64,000 nt of DNA. It comes from Promerops cafer. Lineage: Eukaryota; Chordata; Aves; Passeriformes; Nectariniidae. A program made the translations under genes and the position numbers. The notes beneath the pieces are model-generated. The model was not told where the DNA came from and did not search any database. It worked only from the letters and a program-made list of their open reading frames with translations. Positions 35,583 through 48,984 of the stretch are shown here, one piece after another. The stretch's first letter is position 1. The number at the start of each line of letters is the position of its first letter. Location of the stretch: NCBI GenBank assembly GCA_013398275.1, contig VZSE01003047.1, forward strand, positions 818,422-882,421, written 5' to 3'.

Positions 35583-38500
35583 AGGAAGCTCCTTATAACC
35601 ACGATGTGCAGGGAATTGTGTGCAGCAGAAACAAATTGTGTTTTGACAATTATTCTTCCTTAAAAGTCACAATTCTCCTTTTCCTTACTCCTGGAAATAC
35701 CATAGCAGAATTCATTGCATGAGTACAGGTTAGTGGCACCTCTCCTGAAACTTGTGACATTGTCCAGTGTCTAAACATCCAGAAAAAAGGAGCAGCAGCG
35801 AAAACCTCAGGTTTTGCTGCAGTCTGGACCCAGGTTTGACCACTTTTCCTGAAAACTAAGCCACAAAACCCCCCGATTTCCTGCAAAATCTAAGAGGAAG
35901 ATCAATTTAACTAATGATGTGGGGGTTCTGTGTCCCCGTGGACCTCACACATATTATTTATAGAATGCATTAATATTTCATTTTTCCCATCCCTAAACAG
36001 TCTTTGAGGGTGAGGAAAAAAAAAAGAGATAGCTGGAGACAGGTAACATTTTAATTGAAATTAATGGGATTGGTTTGATTTCACCTCTGAGGATATAAAA
36101 ATCATTCATTTTTTTGTCATGAAAAGGATCTTTATGTCTCACCAGTGCCCTGACAAGCACGACAAGCTGTAGATCACGCTTGAGAATCCACCTCCCACCT
36201 CTCACTAACCTGTGCCATGTAGACCATCACCTTCCAGTTCATGAGAAAGCAGCAAGGAAAAAATGCAGAGATCATGAAAAGATAGAGCTAAAACTCTGCT
36301 TTTCCTTGTTTTTTTTTTTACACGAGGAAAAGCCACCCCTGGGATGGGATGGTGCCCAGGCAGCTGCGTTGCCATTTTTCCATCAGTGCCTGCCAGCAGC
36401 TGTAACCCCTGCCCAGGAACAGGCAGCGTGAGGAGCATTTTATGCTCCCTCTGTGCTGGACCTGGGCTGCTGAATGTGCCAAACCCATGTGCTGAGCAGT
36501 TTCTGTTCCCAAAGGCTTCTCTGGAGCAGAGTTGGAGCCTTTACAGGAGCTTTGCCAAACGGCTGCGGAGATGAAGCAGCACCAAAACTGGCAGTGCCAG
36601 CCAGAGGCAGGAATCAGCTCACTGCAAATAGTTCTGTGCTGCCAGGGTGGGTGCAGGAACCTCTTGGCTTTAATTTATAGGATTAGTATTTATTTTTCTT
36701 ATATGGGGTAAGAACGAGGTTGTGTTTTCTGAAGCACCTGAGCTGCTCAGGACAAATCGCCGAGATTTGGGCTTTGAGCTCCTCTCTGTGTTTGAAAAGC
36801 TGAGTCAATGGAGCTCATGCTCCTAAATCACTTAAACCACTGTCATAAATCACATTAAATCCTTATAAACTTAAAATGGAACACAGATCACCACCCCAAC
36901 CCCAAGCTGCCTCTCAGCTCAGCCCTGATTTTCCTCCAAGCACCCTCCTTCTCACTGTCCATTATGGAATAATTTTCTTTTTTTTTTCATTAAAATCTCT
37001 TTTATAAAACTTTTTACTGTACATTTTCCAACGACTATCACAGTCCCAAAGGTCAGCAGTACCTTGGCTGACTTATACCTACATGAATTCAGACGCAATG
37101 CAGAGGAAGGGCTCTTCTGCTGTAATTTGCAAATTTTAAATGGGAAAATGAAACACAACTCACAGGCAAAAGTGAGGAGTGAGTAAAATCCCACAGAAGC
37201 TGCAAGAGAGTAAATGGACAAGTCAAATATAGCATTCACTCATTAGAAATTATAAGGAGGGTGCAAAATTTACCTAAAATTTCTCTTTATTGCCAGCAAA
37301 CTACACTGAATATGAAAAGGAGTCCTATAGGGTTTTGTGTTAGATTTTTAATTTTTGGTGTGGAAACACACACAAAAACACCTCAGAAATCCTCTGTGAA
37401 TATCAGGATTTCCTTCCCTCAGTTATCTTAATCTGGTTTATCAGACTTGAGATCCAGAGAACACAGCACAGCTACTGAAATACCCCAGACCCCAGAAAAC
37501 ATGGAAAAATCCTACAAAACCCCTCAGCAAATGTTTTTGGTGTTTTGGTTTTTTTTATTTCAAGCCACGAACCAGGTTAGTCTAATTCATTTCAAGGAAT
37601 TAATAGATAATAATAACAACTGCTTCTTCCGAGGAAAAGTGACCTATATTCCAGGTAAGGAAATATTCCTCCCAAAGAGGAATTTCTCTGGCATGAAATG
37701 CTCTGCTAATAGCTACACTTGTATTATTTTTCATCTGGGTGCCCCAAGGATCTTCCAACCCTATTCCTATGCCCAGTGCAGGGCCACCCTTTGTTACAAC
37801 ATTAAAATCTACTTAATATTTTTTTATCATTTCACATCACAGCCCCGGTAATTGCACCCTCAGGAGCAAGGCTCCTTCCTGCGTCTGCTTTTCAATATTA
37901 TTGGCATCTCCCTCATTTGGGGACCTGGAATGATCTTTTTTGCATTTTCCCCATGAAATGACAAACACGGCTGGTTGTGGCTCAAGCACTATTTGGAGCA
38001 TGACCCCCTCGGCTCCTGGTGTTATCCAAATTAGATTTTGATCTTTGTCAATTAGGCTTTGCCACTGTGGACCTGCTGTGCCATTACCAGGAGAATCCCT
38101 GTCAGGGTTGGGAAGTCAGTGAACTTTGGAAGCCTTTCTCCACCTTTCAGGGATGCAGTTTTACAATTGGAGCTGTTTAAAAATATAATAATAAAATTAA
38201 AATTTCTGTCCACCGCCCCTGTTTCTGGCAATCTTTGCGCTGTTTGTCCTTAAACCAAGAATCACTCGCAGCACGGAGAACTCTGCCTTCCCATGGCAAA
38301 AGAAAATCCAAGCAACCTTGTTTTCTACAAGCAATTTGGCTTTCCTTTTGCTCCTTTTAATGTTCCTGGCTTTGTAACATACCCTGCCACAGATTTGTCT
38401 GGGGGCCAGTTTTGCTTCTGGGGGAAAAAAGTAGTGGCCAACTGAATAAAAAAGGTGAATGCCAGGAAATCTTCTCTGGTTGTCACACGGCAGGGCTGGG

Positions 38501-38998
38501 GTGCTGCTGCAGCCCAAGGGCTTTGTTGGCTGGTTGGGTTTAAACTGGGCAGGTACTGGGGGAATGCTGGGCCTGGCACAGCCCCTGGCCTTGCAGGGAC
38601 TCACCTCCCAGCGTGCCTCCAGAGCCATCCCAAATCCTTTCATGTGGGGAGGCTGCCAGCCAAAAAACTTCCTTTTCATTCTCACATTGCAGCTCTGGCT
38701 CAGCTTTCCAAGGTGCACGGGCAGGGTTTGGTACAGAGCTGCCCAGAAGGGACACTGGAGCTGCTGAGTGGGCTGAGGGGAAGGGAGAACCCTCCTGGCA
38801 TGAAGAAAGAGTGCTGCAAACCAGGATTTTCCAGCAGGAGAGGATATTCCATAGGTTTTAAGGCCAAGAATGATCATCAGGTCTCACCCTGTGTGCAGCA
38901 AAGGTTAAGGGGTTTGCTCAGTCCGTGCTTGTTTGAATTACAGCCGCTCTCAAAAATTAGTTATGAGTGAAATCTTCCCAGGGTCAAAAGTCTCCTAT
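35583..38998. other. Non-coding DNA, no gene recognised
   Basis: Unique sequence, AT-rich except 36.3-36.65 and 38.45-38.85 kb, where GC is higher and overlapping open frames (up to 226 codons on minus, 171 on plus) appear without recognisable domains. Confidence 0.45.
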
Positions 38999-39284
38999 CA
39001 ACCAAGGACATGGAGTTTCAGGACACAGGGAATGGCTTCCCACTGCCAGAGGGCAGGGCTGGATGGGATATTGGGCAGGAATTGTTCCCTGGGAGGGTGG
39101 GCAGGCCCTGGCACAGGGTGCCCAGAGCAGCTGGGGCTGCCCCTGGATCCCTGGCAGTGCCCAAGGCCAGGCTGGACACTGGGGCTGGAGCAGCCTGGGA
39201 CAGGGGAAGGTGTCCCTGCCATGGCAGGAGTGGCACTGGGTGGGCTTTAAAATCCCTTCTAACCCAAAGCATTCCATGATTCCA
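38999..39284 (+). mobile_element. CR1 LINE fragment, GC-rich subfamily
   Basis: The 3' end of a CR1 begins at 'aaggacatggagtttcagga', the region just after ORF2, and runs to 'attccatgattcc'. Bases 39117-39192 are identical to 1009-1084, and the whole copy parallels the 15.1-kb copy. Orientation is plus. It looks like one of the best preserved copies in the window. Confidence 0.95.
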
Positions 39285-39404
39285 TCACCTGCTCGTGTTT
39301 TGCAGTGCTGAGAACTGCAGGACATTTAAAGGCTGCTCCTGTTTCCCTGAGGGCAGCAATTCCCTCCCCTTCACTCCAGTCTCTGGTACAGACCCAGCGT
39401 TTGT

Positions 39405-39460
39405 TCTGCCTCAGAGGCTTCCAACCCAACCCATTCCAGGATTCTGGGATAACTCTAAGG
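39405..39460 (+). mobile_element. Probable CR1 terminal fragment
   Basis: Only 'cttccaacccaacccattcc' followed by 'aggattctggg' is present, which matches the CR1 terminus in plus orientation. The fragment is too short for certainty. Confidence 0.5.
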
Positions 39461-42400
39461 GCCCTCCAGCACATCCATCTCCAAGATCCCAGGGATGCAG
39501 CTTTTGGCACTTTTCCCTCTGCAGTAGTTCGGGGGGTTAACCCAACATCAGCATTTTTCTTTCCCCACTAGCAATTACTTTTTCCAAGCTGGATCCAACC
39601 CTTCCCTGTGTTTTGTTGTTGAGAACATGAAGAGCAGAGCAGATGAACCACACAGTGACTTCCTTGGGAATGCTGGTGGAATTCAGCGACGGCAAAACGA
39701 GCCCTCCAGACGTGGCTGGGTTTGGTCCCTCGCTGCCCCGTTAGCAGGCAGCTCCTCTGACCAGAATACACAAAATTTGAGGACAGGAGAGTTTCTGATA
39801 CCTGCCAGCAGGGAACTAAATGTGGGAAGAGCTCTGGGAGCCAGCCTTCCACAGAACACTCACACCCAGGGAGGCTCGGGATAAACAAGCAGATGAAACG
39901 ACTGCTTGGGAAAAGGGTTTCCACAACCTGCCTTGCATGGACGGGATCGATTTTAACAAGACTGGGAGGATGCAGGGATGGTTTGCAATGGTTTGGGGCA
40001 TTATCACCCCTTGTCACTCACTGATTTTTTTCCAACCAAGCCGATTTAGCCTCAATTTTTTCTGAATTCTGCCTTCAGTTTTCATCAAACAAAATTTGTT
40101 AATTTTTCTGCAGGTACGGAGAGGAAGAAAATATTTTTTTACTGGTTATTTTTTAATAATAAAAGAAAATGATGCATTCTGAAAGATCTTCTGGAAGGTA
40201 CAAATTTGGTATTACTCAAACCCCATGCAAAAAGCAAAATAAAGCCAAATTTTGAAGCAACCTGTGTTTAAACTGATGAGTATGTCTGGGTTTGATCCAG
40301 TGCAGTTTGACATTGAAAGGGTTTGGTCCTTGTCCTTAAAATACACACTGCTGATAATTTTTTACCTCTCAGCTTATTCAGCATGTTCAAGAACATGAAC
40401 TAAGCTGTCTTGACTACAAATTAGCTCGATAGAAAAAGCCAGGACTAGATTTTTAGGATATTTTATAGTATAGCCTGCCTAAGACATGAGGCACAGATTG
40501 TAAAGTTCATATATCATTTTGTAGGATTTATTTATTCTTTCTTGCCAACTCAGCTCCAAAGCCCAGAGGTCAAATCCTACAGCTCTTGACATCCATAGTT
40601 TTGCCACTGACTTCACTGATGGCATCATTTCAGGCATGAAGACAAAGCTCTTGGTTGAGGGTTTTTTCCTTGTACTTTTAAAACCCTTCTGAAAGAATCT
40701 CTATAAAAATTATAATGAGCATTTATAAAAATGGTTCTCCCAACTCAAACCCCAAACTATCTAAGAAATGCATCAAAGAAAATGAATGGAAAAACATCCA
40801 GGCCTGGCTTTGTCATGTCATGCTCGGGGTTTACAGCATGGTTTGGAACTCCTGAGTGAACTTTTGCAACAACTGCTGCACTTTATATTCTTGAGTGTTT
40901 TTAGCTGCTCTTGACAGGGTGAGATATCCAGAGTCGTGGATATGAACAGTCCTGCTGGAAGATTATCTACTGGAAATTAATATCTTGCCTTCCCAGCTCA
41001 CTCCAGCCCGCACCAGCAATGGAACAGGATGTCCACATGAATTTTTGTCCTGCTTGAATCCTCTCCATGCCTTGCATTACCCTTGGAAGTGACCACGGGA
41101 CTTCGTGCTGGCCCCCTGTGCAGGCCACTGTCACCCAGGGTAATTCCCACTGAACATCCCAGCATTTAGGGGGTCAATTTCCAAATGTAACCATGGACTG
41201 ACAACAATAATAAAAGTAAAGCTGATTTTCTCACACACCTGCAAATACTTGTGTGGTTAAGTCCAAAAAACCAAAGCCACGTCAACTTCCAGATATCCAA
41301 GTGGAACTTCTTAATGTGGAGGCTAAGAGTTCTACCTTTCTGAAGAGACATTTCATTAATTTATATTAATAAATTTAATTAATGACTTTGAAATGATCAG
41401 CTTAGTAAAGGCAAAGTATTATAAATGTACTTAAATCCTTGGTATTATTAATAGAATCCCTCATTACAGGGAGCTTATGCACACACATACAATCACATCC
41501 ACATTTATATGTTTTTATAGACATTATAAATATATATTTGTGTGCCTGTAAAAGCATATTCAGACCCCTATTAATATAGGACCACACAAAAACACAGCGT
41601 AAAGCTCCAATTCCAATGTTTTTTCCTGCATTTTGCTGATAAACAGGGCTGGATCCATTTGTATCTGCTTGAACTCAACAGCAGCAAAACCAGTTGAGGA
41701 AGTGCAACATCACAGGGTAAAATAAAAATAAAATTACCTAATCCTGTTGCCAGTAACATCAAAAGATTGGGTATTTATGGCAACATCCTGATCCATGCTG
41801 GTCCATCCTGATCCATTAGCCACTGACCAATGAAACCAAGATTTTGGAGTGAGGAGCTGATCCTGCAAGTGATGTGTGTGATCTACAGGAAACTCCTCCT
41901 CAGCAGATAAAAAAATGAGTGGACCTGGCTACAAGTCAAATTCTGCTTAGTCTGCTCTGACAGCATAATCAAAGCTATGCTAGAAAGCATGGAATAATAT
42001 ACAAATATATATATATATATATTTTCTCAAATGACTATAAAAACCCACAGGAATTTTTTTTTTACTTAAATGGGAAGGAGAAAATCTATATCTTGGAGAG
42101 TGAAAAACAAATTAAAGGTTCTTGAAGGGTGTTTCTTAACATTTACCAGTGTTTTTCCCCATGGAAAAGATGAAAAATTAGCTTGAACCCTAGAGCTTTT
42201 GGTCTTTTGTAATATTTTCCTTTTTTTTTTTCCCCTCCACAATGAATATAGATTTTTTTTTTTTTAAATCCTGTATGCAGCGATGTCACATATTTAGATT
42301 TGAAAGCTTTCTTATTGTTATATGAGACTATTTTAAATTAAAAATGCATTTGGGACTTACCTGTGCAAGGAGGATGAGGGAGCACACAGGCATCAGCAAA

Positions 42401-43188
42401 CACATGAATCTGAGTTATTTTTGGAGTGTGGTTTTGGAGTCCATAACAAAATAATCCTGAAATCAAGAGAAATATTCTGCTGTCAGATTTCCCATGCTAA
42501 GATAAGGATCTTTGCTGTCTGCTCTGATTTGGCTCCATCCAGGAAAACATCAGCTGTCATTAAGGAGAGTTTTGCCTTCTCCCATCTGGGTCTCATCATG
42601 TACCCTGGAAGAGGAAATAAAGCTCCTGCAGCTCTCTGGGCAGGGGGACAACCATATTTTTATTTATCTGTATCAGCAAAATCACTTCTGAAGGGTGATC
42701 TTCAGCTTAAAACAGTGAACGGGGGTTCAAAAATCAGGGTTAATTTATATTTTTACCTAAATTCATCTTTAAAACACTCAATTCTCTGCTGGTAAAACAG
42801 GCATGGTGTTGTTTCCTCCCTCTCCCACCCTTTGCCTTCACTCCTTGTTCAAATGTAAGAATCCTGAGGAAGAACCTCTTCAGTCTTTATGCTGGTGAAA
42901 CCTCATACATGGTTAAATACTCATTTGTAACCTAGAAATATGAGGCAAATAATATTAATAAGATAGATTTATGAATCCCTTGATTAAAAAAATAGACTGG
43001 TTAAAACAATTTAAATTTTCAAGCTGTAATTGCTAAATCAGCTAAAAATAAAATTATTAGTGGGATAATCACTATTTGCTTTTCCACACACCTGTTTCAA
43101 ATCCATATTTTGATGAGAATTCCTCTTGGAGGTTTCCTTCACAGGGGTATCTGTGAAAAAATGAAGACCAAAAAAGGTTTGCCCCACC
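39461..43188. other. Non-coding DNA, no gene recognised
   Basis: Mostly AT-rich unique sequence from 40.05 kb on. It contains an (AT)n tract and a small tandem duplication near 41.79 kb. No exon was supported. Confidence 0.45.
42005..42022. repeat. (AT)9 microsatellite
   Basis: Nine AT dinucleotide units within AT-rich DNA. Confidence 0.9.
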
Positions 43189-43322
43189 CCTGGCAGTGTC
43201 CAAGGCCAGGCTGGACGGAGCTCGGAGCACCCTGGGATAGTGGGAGGTGTCCCTGCCCATGGCAGGGGTGGATTAGATGGTTTTTATGGTCTCCTCCAAC
43301 CCAAACCAGGATTCTGAGATGG
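43189..43322 (+). mobile_element. CR1 LINE fragment, 3' end
   Basis: Plus-oriented CR1 tail starting at 'cctggcagtgtccaaggcca', with 'gtgtccctgcccatggcagg' and the core 'ctcctccaacccaaaccagg'. It is truncated at the same point as the 24.1-kb copy. Confidence 0.93.
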
Positions 43323-44034
43323 ATGCCAGGATTTGGCACTGCTCACCTTGGTCTCCAGGAGCTCATCACTGCAGTTGGAATGACAGAGGGGATAGAAACT
43401 GCGCTGGGAATATTTGGCAGTGGTGAAAGAGATGCAAGATGAGACCTGGATGGAAATGAAGCAGAGCTGCTCCACTTTTTCATGCATTATTAAAATTCAG
43501 ATTTTAAAAATTCAGACTTTATTTTTAACCTTTAAAAAATGCAACAGATGTTTGTGAAGACAAAGCTGGTGCCTGCTCTGCCTCGTGGAAGCCGTTTTAT
43601 GGTTGTGTGGAGCAGATTCCAGAGGAGAGCGCGGCGGAACGGCTGCGAGGATCTGTCATGTGTTAATTGGGGCAGTCGGTACAGAGCCAAGTTTTACAAC
43701 CTTGCTCCATTTTAAGAGGTTTCTACACTTGCTGAATGAATTCAAACCCAGGAAATGCTGTGGGGATTGTCCCTTGAATTCTGCACACTGAAATCTCGCT
43801 CGTGGGGCCTACAGGGAGAGCTGATTTAGTTTTGCAATCTGGCCGTAGAAGGACAAGGGGCAAAGCAAGGGATAAAACTGCAAAGCAGAGCTGGTGCAAA
43901 CCACAAGACACTCAGCAATAAACCTTAATTTGACTGCAAAAAGCAATTTATAAGAGAGCTCTCTCGAACATCTCTGGTTCCCCTAATCAAATCTAATTGA
44001 GGATTGGTAAATTCTCTATGTGGAGCATCAGAAA

Positions 44035-44157
44035 CGTGGTGTGTCCAAGGCCAGGTTGGATGGGGCTCGGAGAGACCTGGTCTAGTGTGACAGGTGAGTT
44101 TTAAGGTCCCTCCCAACCCAAACCAATCTGAGATTCCATTATTCTATGATTATGTGA
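44035..44157 (+). mobile_element. CR1 LINE fragment, 3' end with internal deletion
   Basis: The tail contains 'gtgtccaaggccaggttgga', 'gagacctggtctagtgtgac', then jumps directly to 'gttttaaggtccctcccaac' and 'ccattattctatgattatgt'. About 35 bases normally between these (the 'gtgtccctgcccatggcagg' part) are missing. Confidence 0.92.
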
Positions 44158-46329
44158 ATTCTTGAGCTGCCATGGTGAAACCTGGAGCCCTCACTCTGGC
44201 AAAATCCCACTTTAAATCCAGCTTGTGTTTTTCCTCAGGACCAGAGGTCAGATCCCAAGGAAAAAGTGATCTTGGTGAAATGCCTTGGATAAACAGAGGG
44301 ATGGCCCTGGGAGCACCAACAGCAGAGAATAAAATGCTGCAACTTCCAAGCTGTGGTTACAGCAGGAATGACCACATCCACTTTGTTTTCCTCCTAGGAA
44401 GCATCCAGTCATCTCCAATGGGTTCCTACATGTCTACAGGGAGTGTAGAAATCCTCCCTCTTCTGCCCAAGACCTTTCCCGTGTGGATTGGCAGCGCAAA
44501 GGGCAGAGGAGAGCTGCCACCACCACCCCACTGCTCCCACAGCACCCCTGGGTACCTCCCAAAATCACAGCCAAGCTGTCCCACAGCAGCTGGAGAGGTT
44601 TCTTCTCTGCTTTTTCACCACCAGGTAGCCAAAATGATCATGTAATTCCCAGCTGAAGACTGTTTGGGATTTTGCAAGGAAGCTGGAGATGAGGGTGGAG
44701 GCAGGACCTTTTCCCCAGATGCTGCAGGATGCACTGGAGACAGCAGAGAGGAACTTGCTGGGTCTTCAGGGCTGGAGAAGGCAAGAAGCAGCAGAAAGGA
44801 GAAGGTCAAACCTTGGCAAGGGTCACCCACGAGGTGGTGGCACAAACCACCAGGAAGGAAAGAAGTGACCACAATGAGTTATCACTGCATAATTCTAGGA
44901 TAAATTCAGTTAATAAAGCTGTGGCCTAATTAAACCCCATCCTTTGCTCCCTCCCCTCTTCTCCAGACAGTGTGAATCATGCAACATTTTCACCTCTGGG
45001 AAGAGAATCCTGGAGCTTTTTCCCAGAAAATAAAACTCCCACTAAAGCATTTCTGTGTACCTGCAAGACCTGAAGGTGAAATCGTCTGAGTAAGCAGAGA
45101 AGACAAAAATAAACAAAATCAACCCATGGTCAAAAATTTTTTGTCACATGGTTACTTAATAATTATATCAAAATTGGGCCAGGTTGTCCAGTTAACTCTA
45201 CCAAAAGTGTTCAGACCTGTGACAAGATTTGAATGAGCACAAATTTTAAAATAAGTAGGGTTGAATACACAAATCAGGAGAGTGCTATGCTATGGAAATT
45301 TCATATATCTGAATAAATCTGAAATCTCATATATCTGTGAATAAGTCAGAAATGTATTCACACACACAAAAAAAAAATACAATTAAGATTTAGCACACAA
45401 GCCTTATTTCAGGAGATTTAAAACATAACAGCAACAAAGAACATGTTTTCCGCAAGAAAAATGTGAATCAGCAGCTTCATCTGTTCCCTGTTTTCACAAG
45501 CAAAGTCCTGTCTATTATAATCTTGTTTTTCTCAGCCATAAACACAGTGTGAAAAAAAAAAGAGAGAAATTTATGTTGAATATGGTTATAGTTATTATTT
45601 CCCTTCTGGGGATTTATTAAGCATGTGTTAGGAGTTTAGGTATAAAATGAAATTGTTTTTTCACTACATGGATGTCTTCTGTGACTATCTGTAAAATTTC
45701 ATTAAGGTGTTAGACTTGATATTGCAGATCAAAGTAATCCCAAGAGATTAAGGAGACCCTGCTAATTGACTAAGGTCATGTACTGCACTTCCCACTGGCA
45801 CTTTGGCCTACATTGACAACAGAGGAGCAGCCCCATCTCCAAGGACCAGTCTATAAAAATACCATTTTCTTTATCTCTAGTCCAGTTTTCACACAGCTAC
45901 AATAACAAGGGATTTCATAAATCCAGGTGGACTGATTAGAGTTTTGAGTATGTAACTTTCTGAGTAAAAAATATACATGATACTTTTGAACAATTTTGAC
46001 ATTTTATCTTACCCTTTAAAACTCCCGGGAACAGATTGCACGTTAGGTGTTTAAGAATAAAAAGTGTCAGCACATATAGTGAGTTCCATCATTCAAACTT
46101 GGCACTAAAGAGGATATTGAAAGCCTTGCTGCAGACCATTAAAACCAGCTAATTTACAACCAAAGACATTGTTGCTTGAAGTGCCAATTTGGTCAATAAT
46201 TAAGGTTTGGAATATATATCCAGCTCTGACAAGAGAAAATTCCTAAAAACCTTTCCCTGTTGATCCAAACATACAATATATTACTCTCAATTGGACAGTG
46301 GCTCTTGGTTCCGTGTTGTGATATTATTG
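44158..46329. other. Start of CR1-free block, AT-rich non-coding DNA
   Basis: A frame of 157 codons at 44172-44645 has no recognisable domain. From about 45.0 kb the sequence becomes AT-rich and free of recognisable transposons, with a small 26-bp tandem duplication at 45301-45353. Confidence 0.45.
45301..45353. repeat. Imperfect ~26-bp tandem duplication
   Basis: The units 45301-45325 and 45327-45353 share 'tcatatatctg...gaaat' with a 2-base indel and a few substitutions. Confidence 0.8.
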
Positions 46330-46630
46330 AAAATAATGGATTATCCAGAGGCGTGGTGAGGAATTATTGCTGCTGTCAGCCAGATTTGTGAACCCAGTGC
46401 TGAGATATCTGCTCCCCACTGGATCCCACGCCTGGAAAAGTGAATGCCGGAAAAGTTGGAGGGGATTCGCAAAAAAGCTTCGGAAAATACGGCTCTTTTC
46501 TGTCCTCATCATGGGAGAAGTAAGAAACTCAAAGCCAATTGACCAGAAGTTTAAGGACAAGATTTACAGGGAAATAAACAGGAGAACTGGGATCATACAG
46601 CCATTAATTTAGCGGAGTATGAATAAAGAG
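46330..46630. promoter_or_regulatory. Candidate conserved non-coding element
   Basis: Repeat-free, moderately AT-rich sequence with scattered preserved CpGs (near 46352, 46448, 46469 and 46482) and an 81-codon frame (46367-46612). The predicted peptide is basic but resembles no family I know and lacks clear splice-site context. I favour non-coding regulatory DNA over an exon, at low confidence. Confidence 0.25.
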
Positions 46631-47640
46631 CACTGACAACAGCAAGCTGAGTGAGAAAGATGCAAATTAGAATTTACCTGCCATGATTTAACTGATCAAG
46701 TTATACACCAAGAGATTTTGCCCCTTTTCTTTCACTAAAAGTTTAAAACTCAAGTTATTTGGGTTTTTTTTTTCTAAATATTGTGCTGTTACAAAAAGCT
46801 TGTGGGTTCTTTTTTAGGTTTCATTCACTGATTATTTTTCCTCAAGTTTATCCAAGTTCTTCCTGAAAGGGAAGACTCCAACTTGAGGCAAAGTCATAAG
46901 CCATGGGTTTACTGGGTACATTTTAGCAACGTTAATGGATGTAACAACCACCCTCCCATTCACCAGATGAAATCCCCATCTAAGCAGAAGGATAGTAGGA
47001 GGCTTATGACATCCATAAAATGGGTGTCGTTTGCATGGAGATGAATTTCAGCCCTTAGAAGCCAACAGAATCACATTTTCCATTATGTTCAGCCAGCAGA
47101 ACAGATTTCATTAATCAGCCTCTCATCAAGGGCTCAGTCCTACCACATTACTCAAACTAAGTAATACCTAAGATGCAAATAGGTCCACTAAAGCAAAGGA
47201 GGCATCTGGAGAAGTTGTGCCATTCTCCGACTAAAGGTGCTTTAATGGACTTTGAGAAATCCCACGTTCCACAAGTGAAATCCTCGTACCCTTCCAGCTC
47301 TTCAGGAAGGTCCCAACTAAATAAGTCATTCAACAGAAGTATTTCATCCCTGAAACACTGGAGAACGATGACAAGAGTTAAGCTGTTGAAGGCTGTTGAA
47401 GAAAACAGGTAAAATTTAGCATTTACTGTTTTTCAGCTCAAATAGAGGGCTCAGAATTCCTTTTCACTCAGCAATTCACACTGAACTCTTTAAGGCACCA
47501 TTTTGAGTAAGATACAGGAGGCCTTACGTCCTAGGGATATGGGAAGACTTGGTATGCATGAGGCTTTATTATTCTTGATTCACTGGAATTCAAAGTGCTG
47601 TTGGTATTTTTAATGTTTCCTATACTCATTTAACCATCCT
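46631..47640. other. CR1-free non-coding DNA
   Basis: A 79-codon frame at 47173-47412 ends just after 'gaaaacaggtaaaattt', which looks like a donor splice site (CAG|GTAAAA). No convincing acceptor or homology was seen, so no exon is called. Confidence 0.4.
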
Positions 47641-47910
47641 ATATGATGGGGTGGCTGAGTTTATCCACGATAAGGGATACTTGTCTTTATACTGAATAAA
47701 GTCTTTGTTTTCTAGCTCATTAATATTTTCCTGAAGTTGGTCAGATGCTGTCTTTTCCTTGCTTTATATCTCAAGAAGAACCATACGATTTTAATGACCA
47801 AAAGGACTAAACAAAGCAGGAGAAATCCCAACTTTTATATTTGCATGGTGCTGCTATTTGGCAAATCCAATGAAGGTTTTTGATCTTTTTGCCAAATGCA
47901 AACGAAATCT
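47640..47910. promoter_or_regulatory. Enhancer-like sequence with octamer motif
   Basis: A perfect octamer ATTTGCAT lies at 47839-47846, closely followed by 'ctatttggcaaatcc', a short self-complementary TTTGGCAAA-type stretch (NFI-like half sites). Several TAAT cores occur upstream. The call is based on motif content only. Confidence 0.25.
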
Positions 47911-48559
47911 AAAAATCCTTATAATTCCCAATGAATTGAACACTTGTGTATTATTCCCCATGAAATGTCTAATAGATGTTAGTTGATCTTTGTGCCCTTT
48001 TTTGTAGATTTAGTTTGTTTGTTGTTTCCTGTCACGATCAGTGAAAGACTCTTTGGGTTAAAACGTGGGAAAAGAATGATATATTTGTTAATTGTTGCTG
48101 TTCTTGCTATGATCTTTGGCAACACCTGCTGGTGGTACTCTGCAGTGCTGGAACCACTCTACATACATGCCTTCAATGTATAGACCTTCAACTGGCCACG
48201 CAATCCTGTCCACCTGCAAAGAGCATGGACGTGGCCAGTGGGCTTAAAAATATCTCAGCCCAAGTTCATGAAAACACTTGCTCAGGCTTTGCAGGCTCAA
48301 ACACTCTCTCATATTAAAATGTGCTTGGGGTTTTTTTTTGCCAGTCCAGCTGCTGTGATTTTTATAAAAGTTGTGATTTTATGGCAACTTAATCCAAAGA
48401 GAATTTCATCCAGAACATCTCCCATCCGCTCTCTAGTAATGAGGTATTTTGAGCAGCAGGATAAATAACATTTAGGCATCTAATAAAAACTGCTGGGGCT
48501 TTTTTTTTAGGTCTCAAATCCTCTTTTCTACATAGTACAGCAGAAAAGCCTCGTATTGT

Positions 48560-48885
48560 AGGTGAAAATCTGTAAATTTGCAGTAACTGAAAAATAACAG
48601 AAGGCGCAGCAGCATTCTTTATGTTAGTCTATATTGATCGGCTCTAATGAGCACCAGTGGAGCTGTAGCTAATGGTGGTATGTCTGGTGTTAAGGGCAAA
48701 TGTGGGAGAAGATTATCAACCCAAGGGGTTTAACAGTTGCTGGACTGCCCTCAGCCCTCAGGGCAATGATGCACTTGAGAGGTCACCGTATCAAATGAGG
48801 GAAAAGATTCAGCTCGCGCTGCTGGAAGAAATGCAGCAGGAGCTGTGCTTTAGCCCAGACTACCGGCATCAATAAAACAGTTCCT
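48560..48885. promoter_or_regulatory. Candidate conserved non-coding element
   Basis: Repeat-free sequence rich in homeodomain-type cores (CTAATGAG and GCTAATGG within 48630-48675), E-box-like and GATTATCA-type sites, with retained CpGs. It has the appearance of a developmental enhancer. The 67-codon frame at 48672-48875 is not recognisable as a protein. Confidence 0.35.
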
Positions 48886-48984
48886 CTCTGCCGGCTGTGT
48901 CTTCCCCTCTCCTTTCCCATCACCTGCCTAGCACTGCATTGCTAATTAAGAACCCTAACACGGGGATCTGGGCAGGGATGGCAC

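Noticed and set aside
46367..46612. 81-codon basic frame
   Set aside because: The peptide matches nothing I know. I kept the region as a candidate non-coding element instead.
47173..47412. 79-codon frame ending at a donor-like CAG|GTAAAA
   Set aside because: No convincing acceptor site and polypyrimidine tract upstream in the same frame, and no recognisable protein. A single donor-like match is common.
47983..48183. 66-codon frame with a hydrophobic, membrane-segment-like middle
   Set aside because: It sits in T-rich DNA, which codes for hydrophobic residues by composition. No family is recognised and the splice context is absent.
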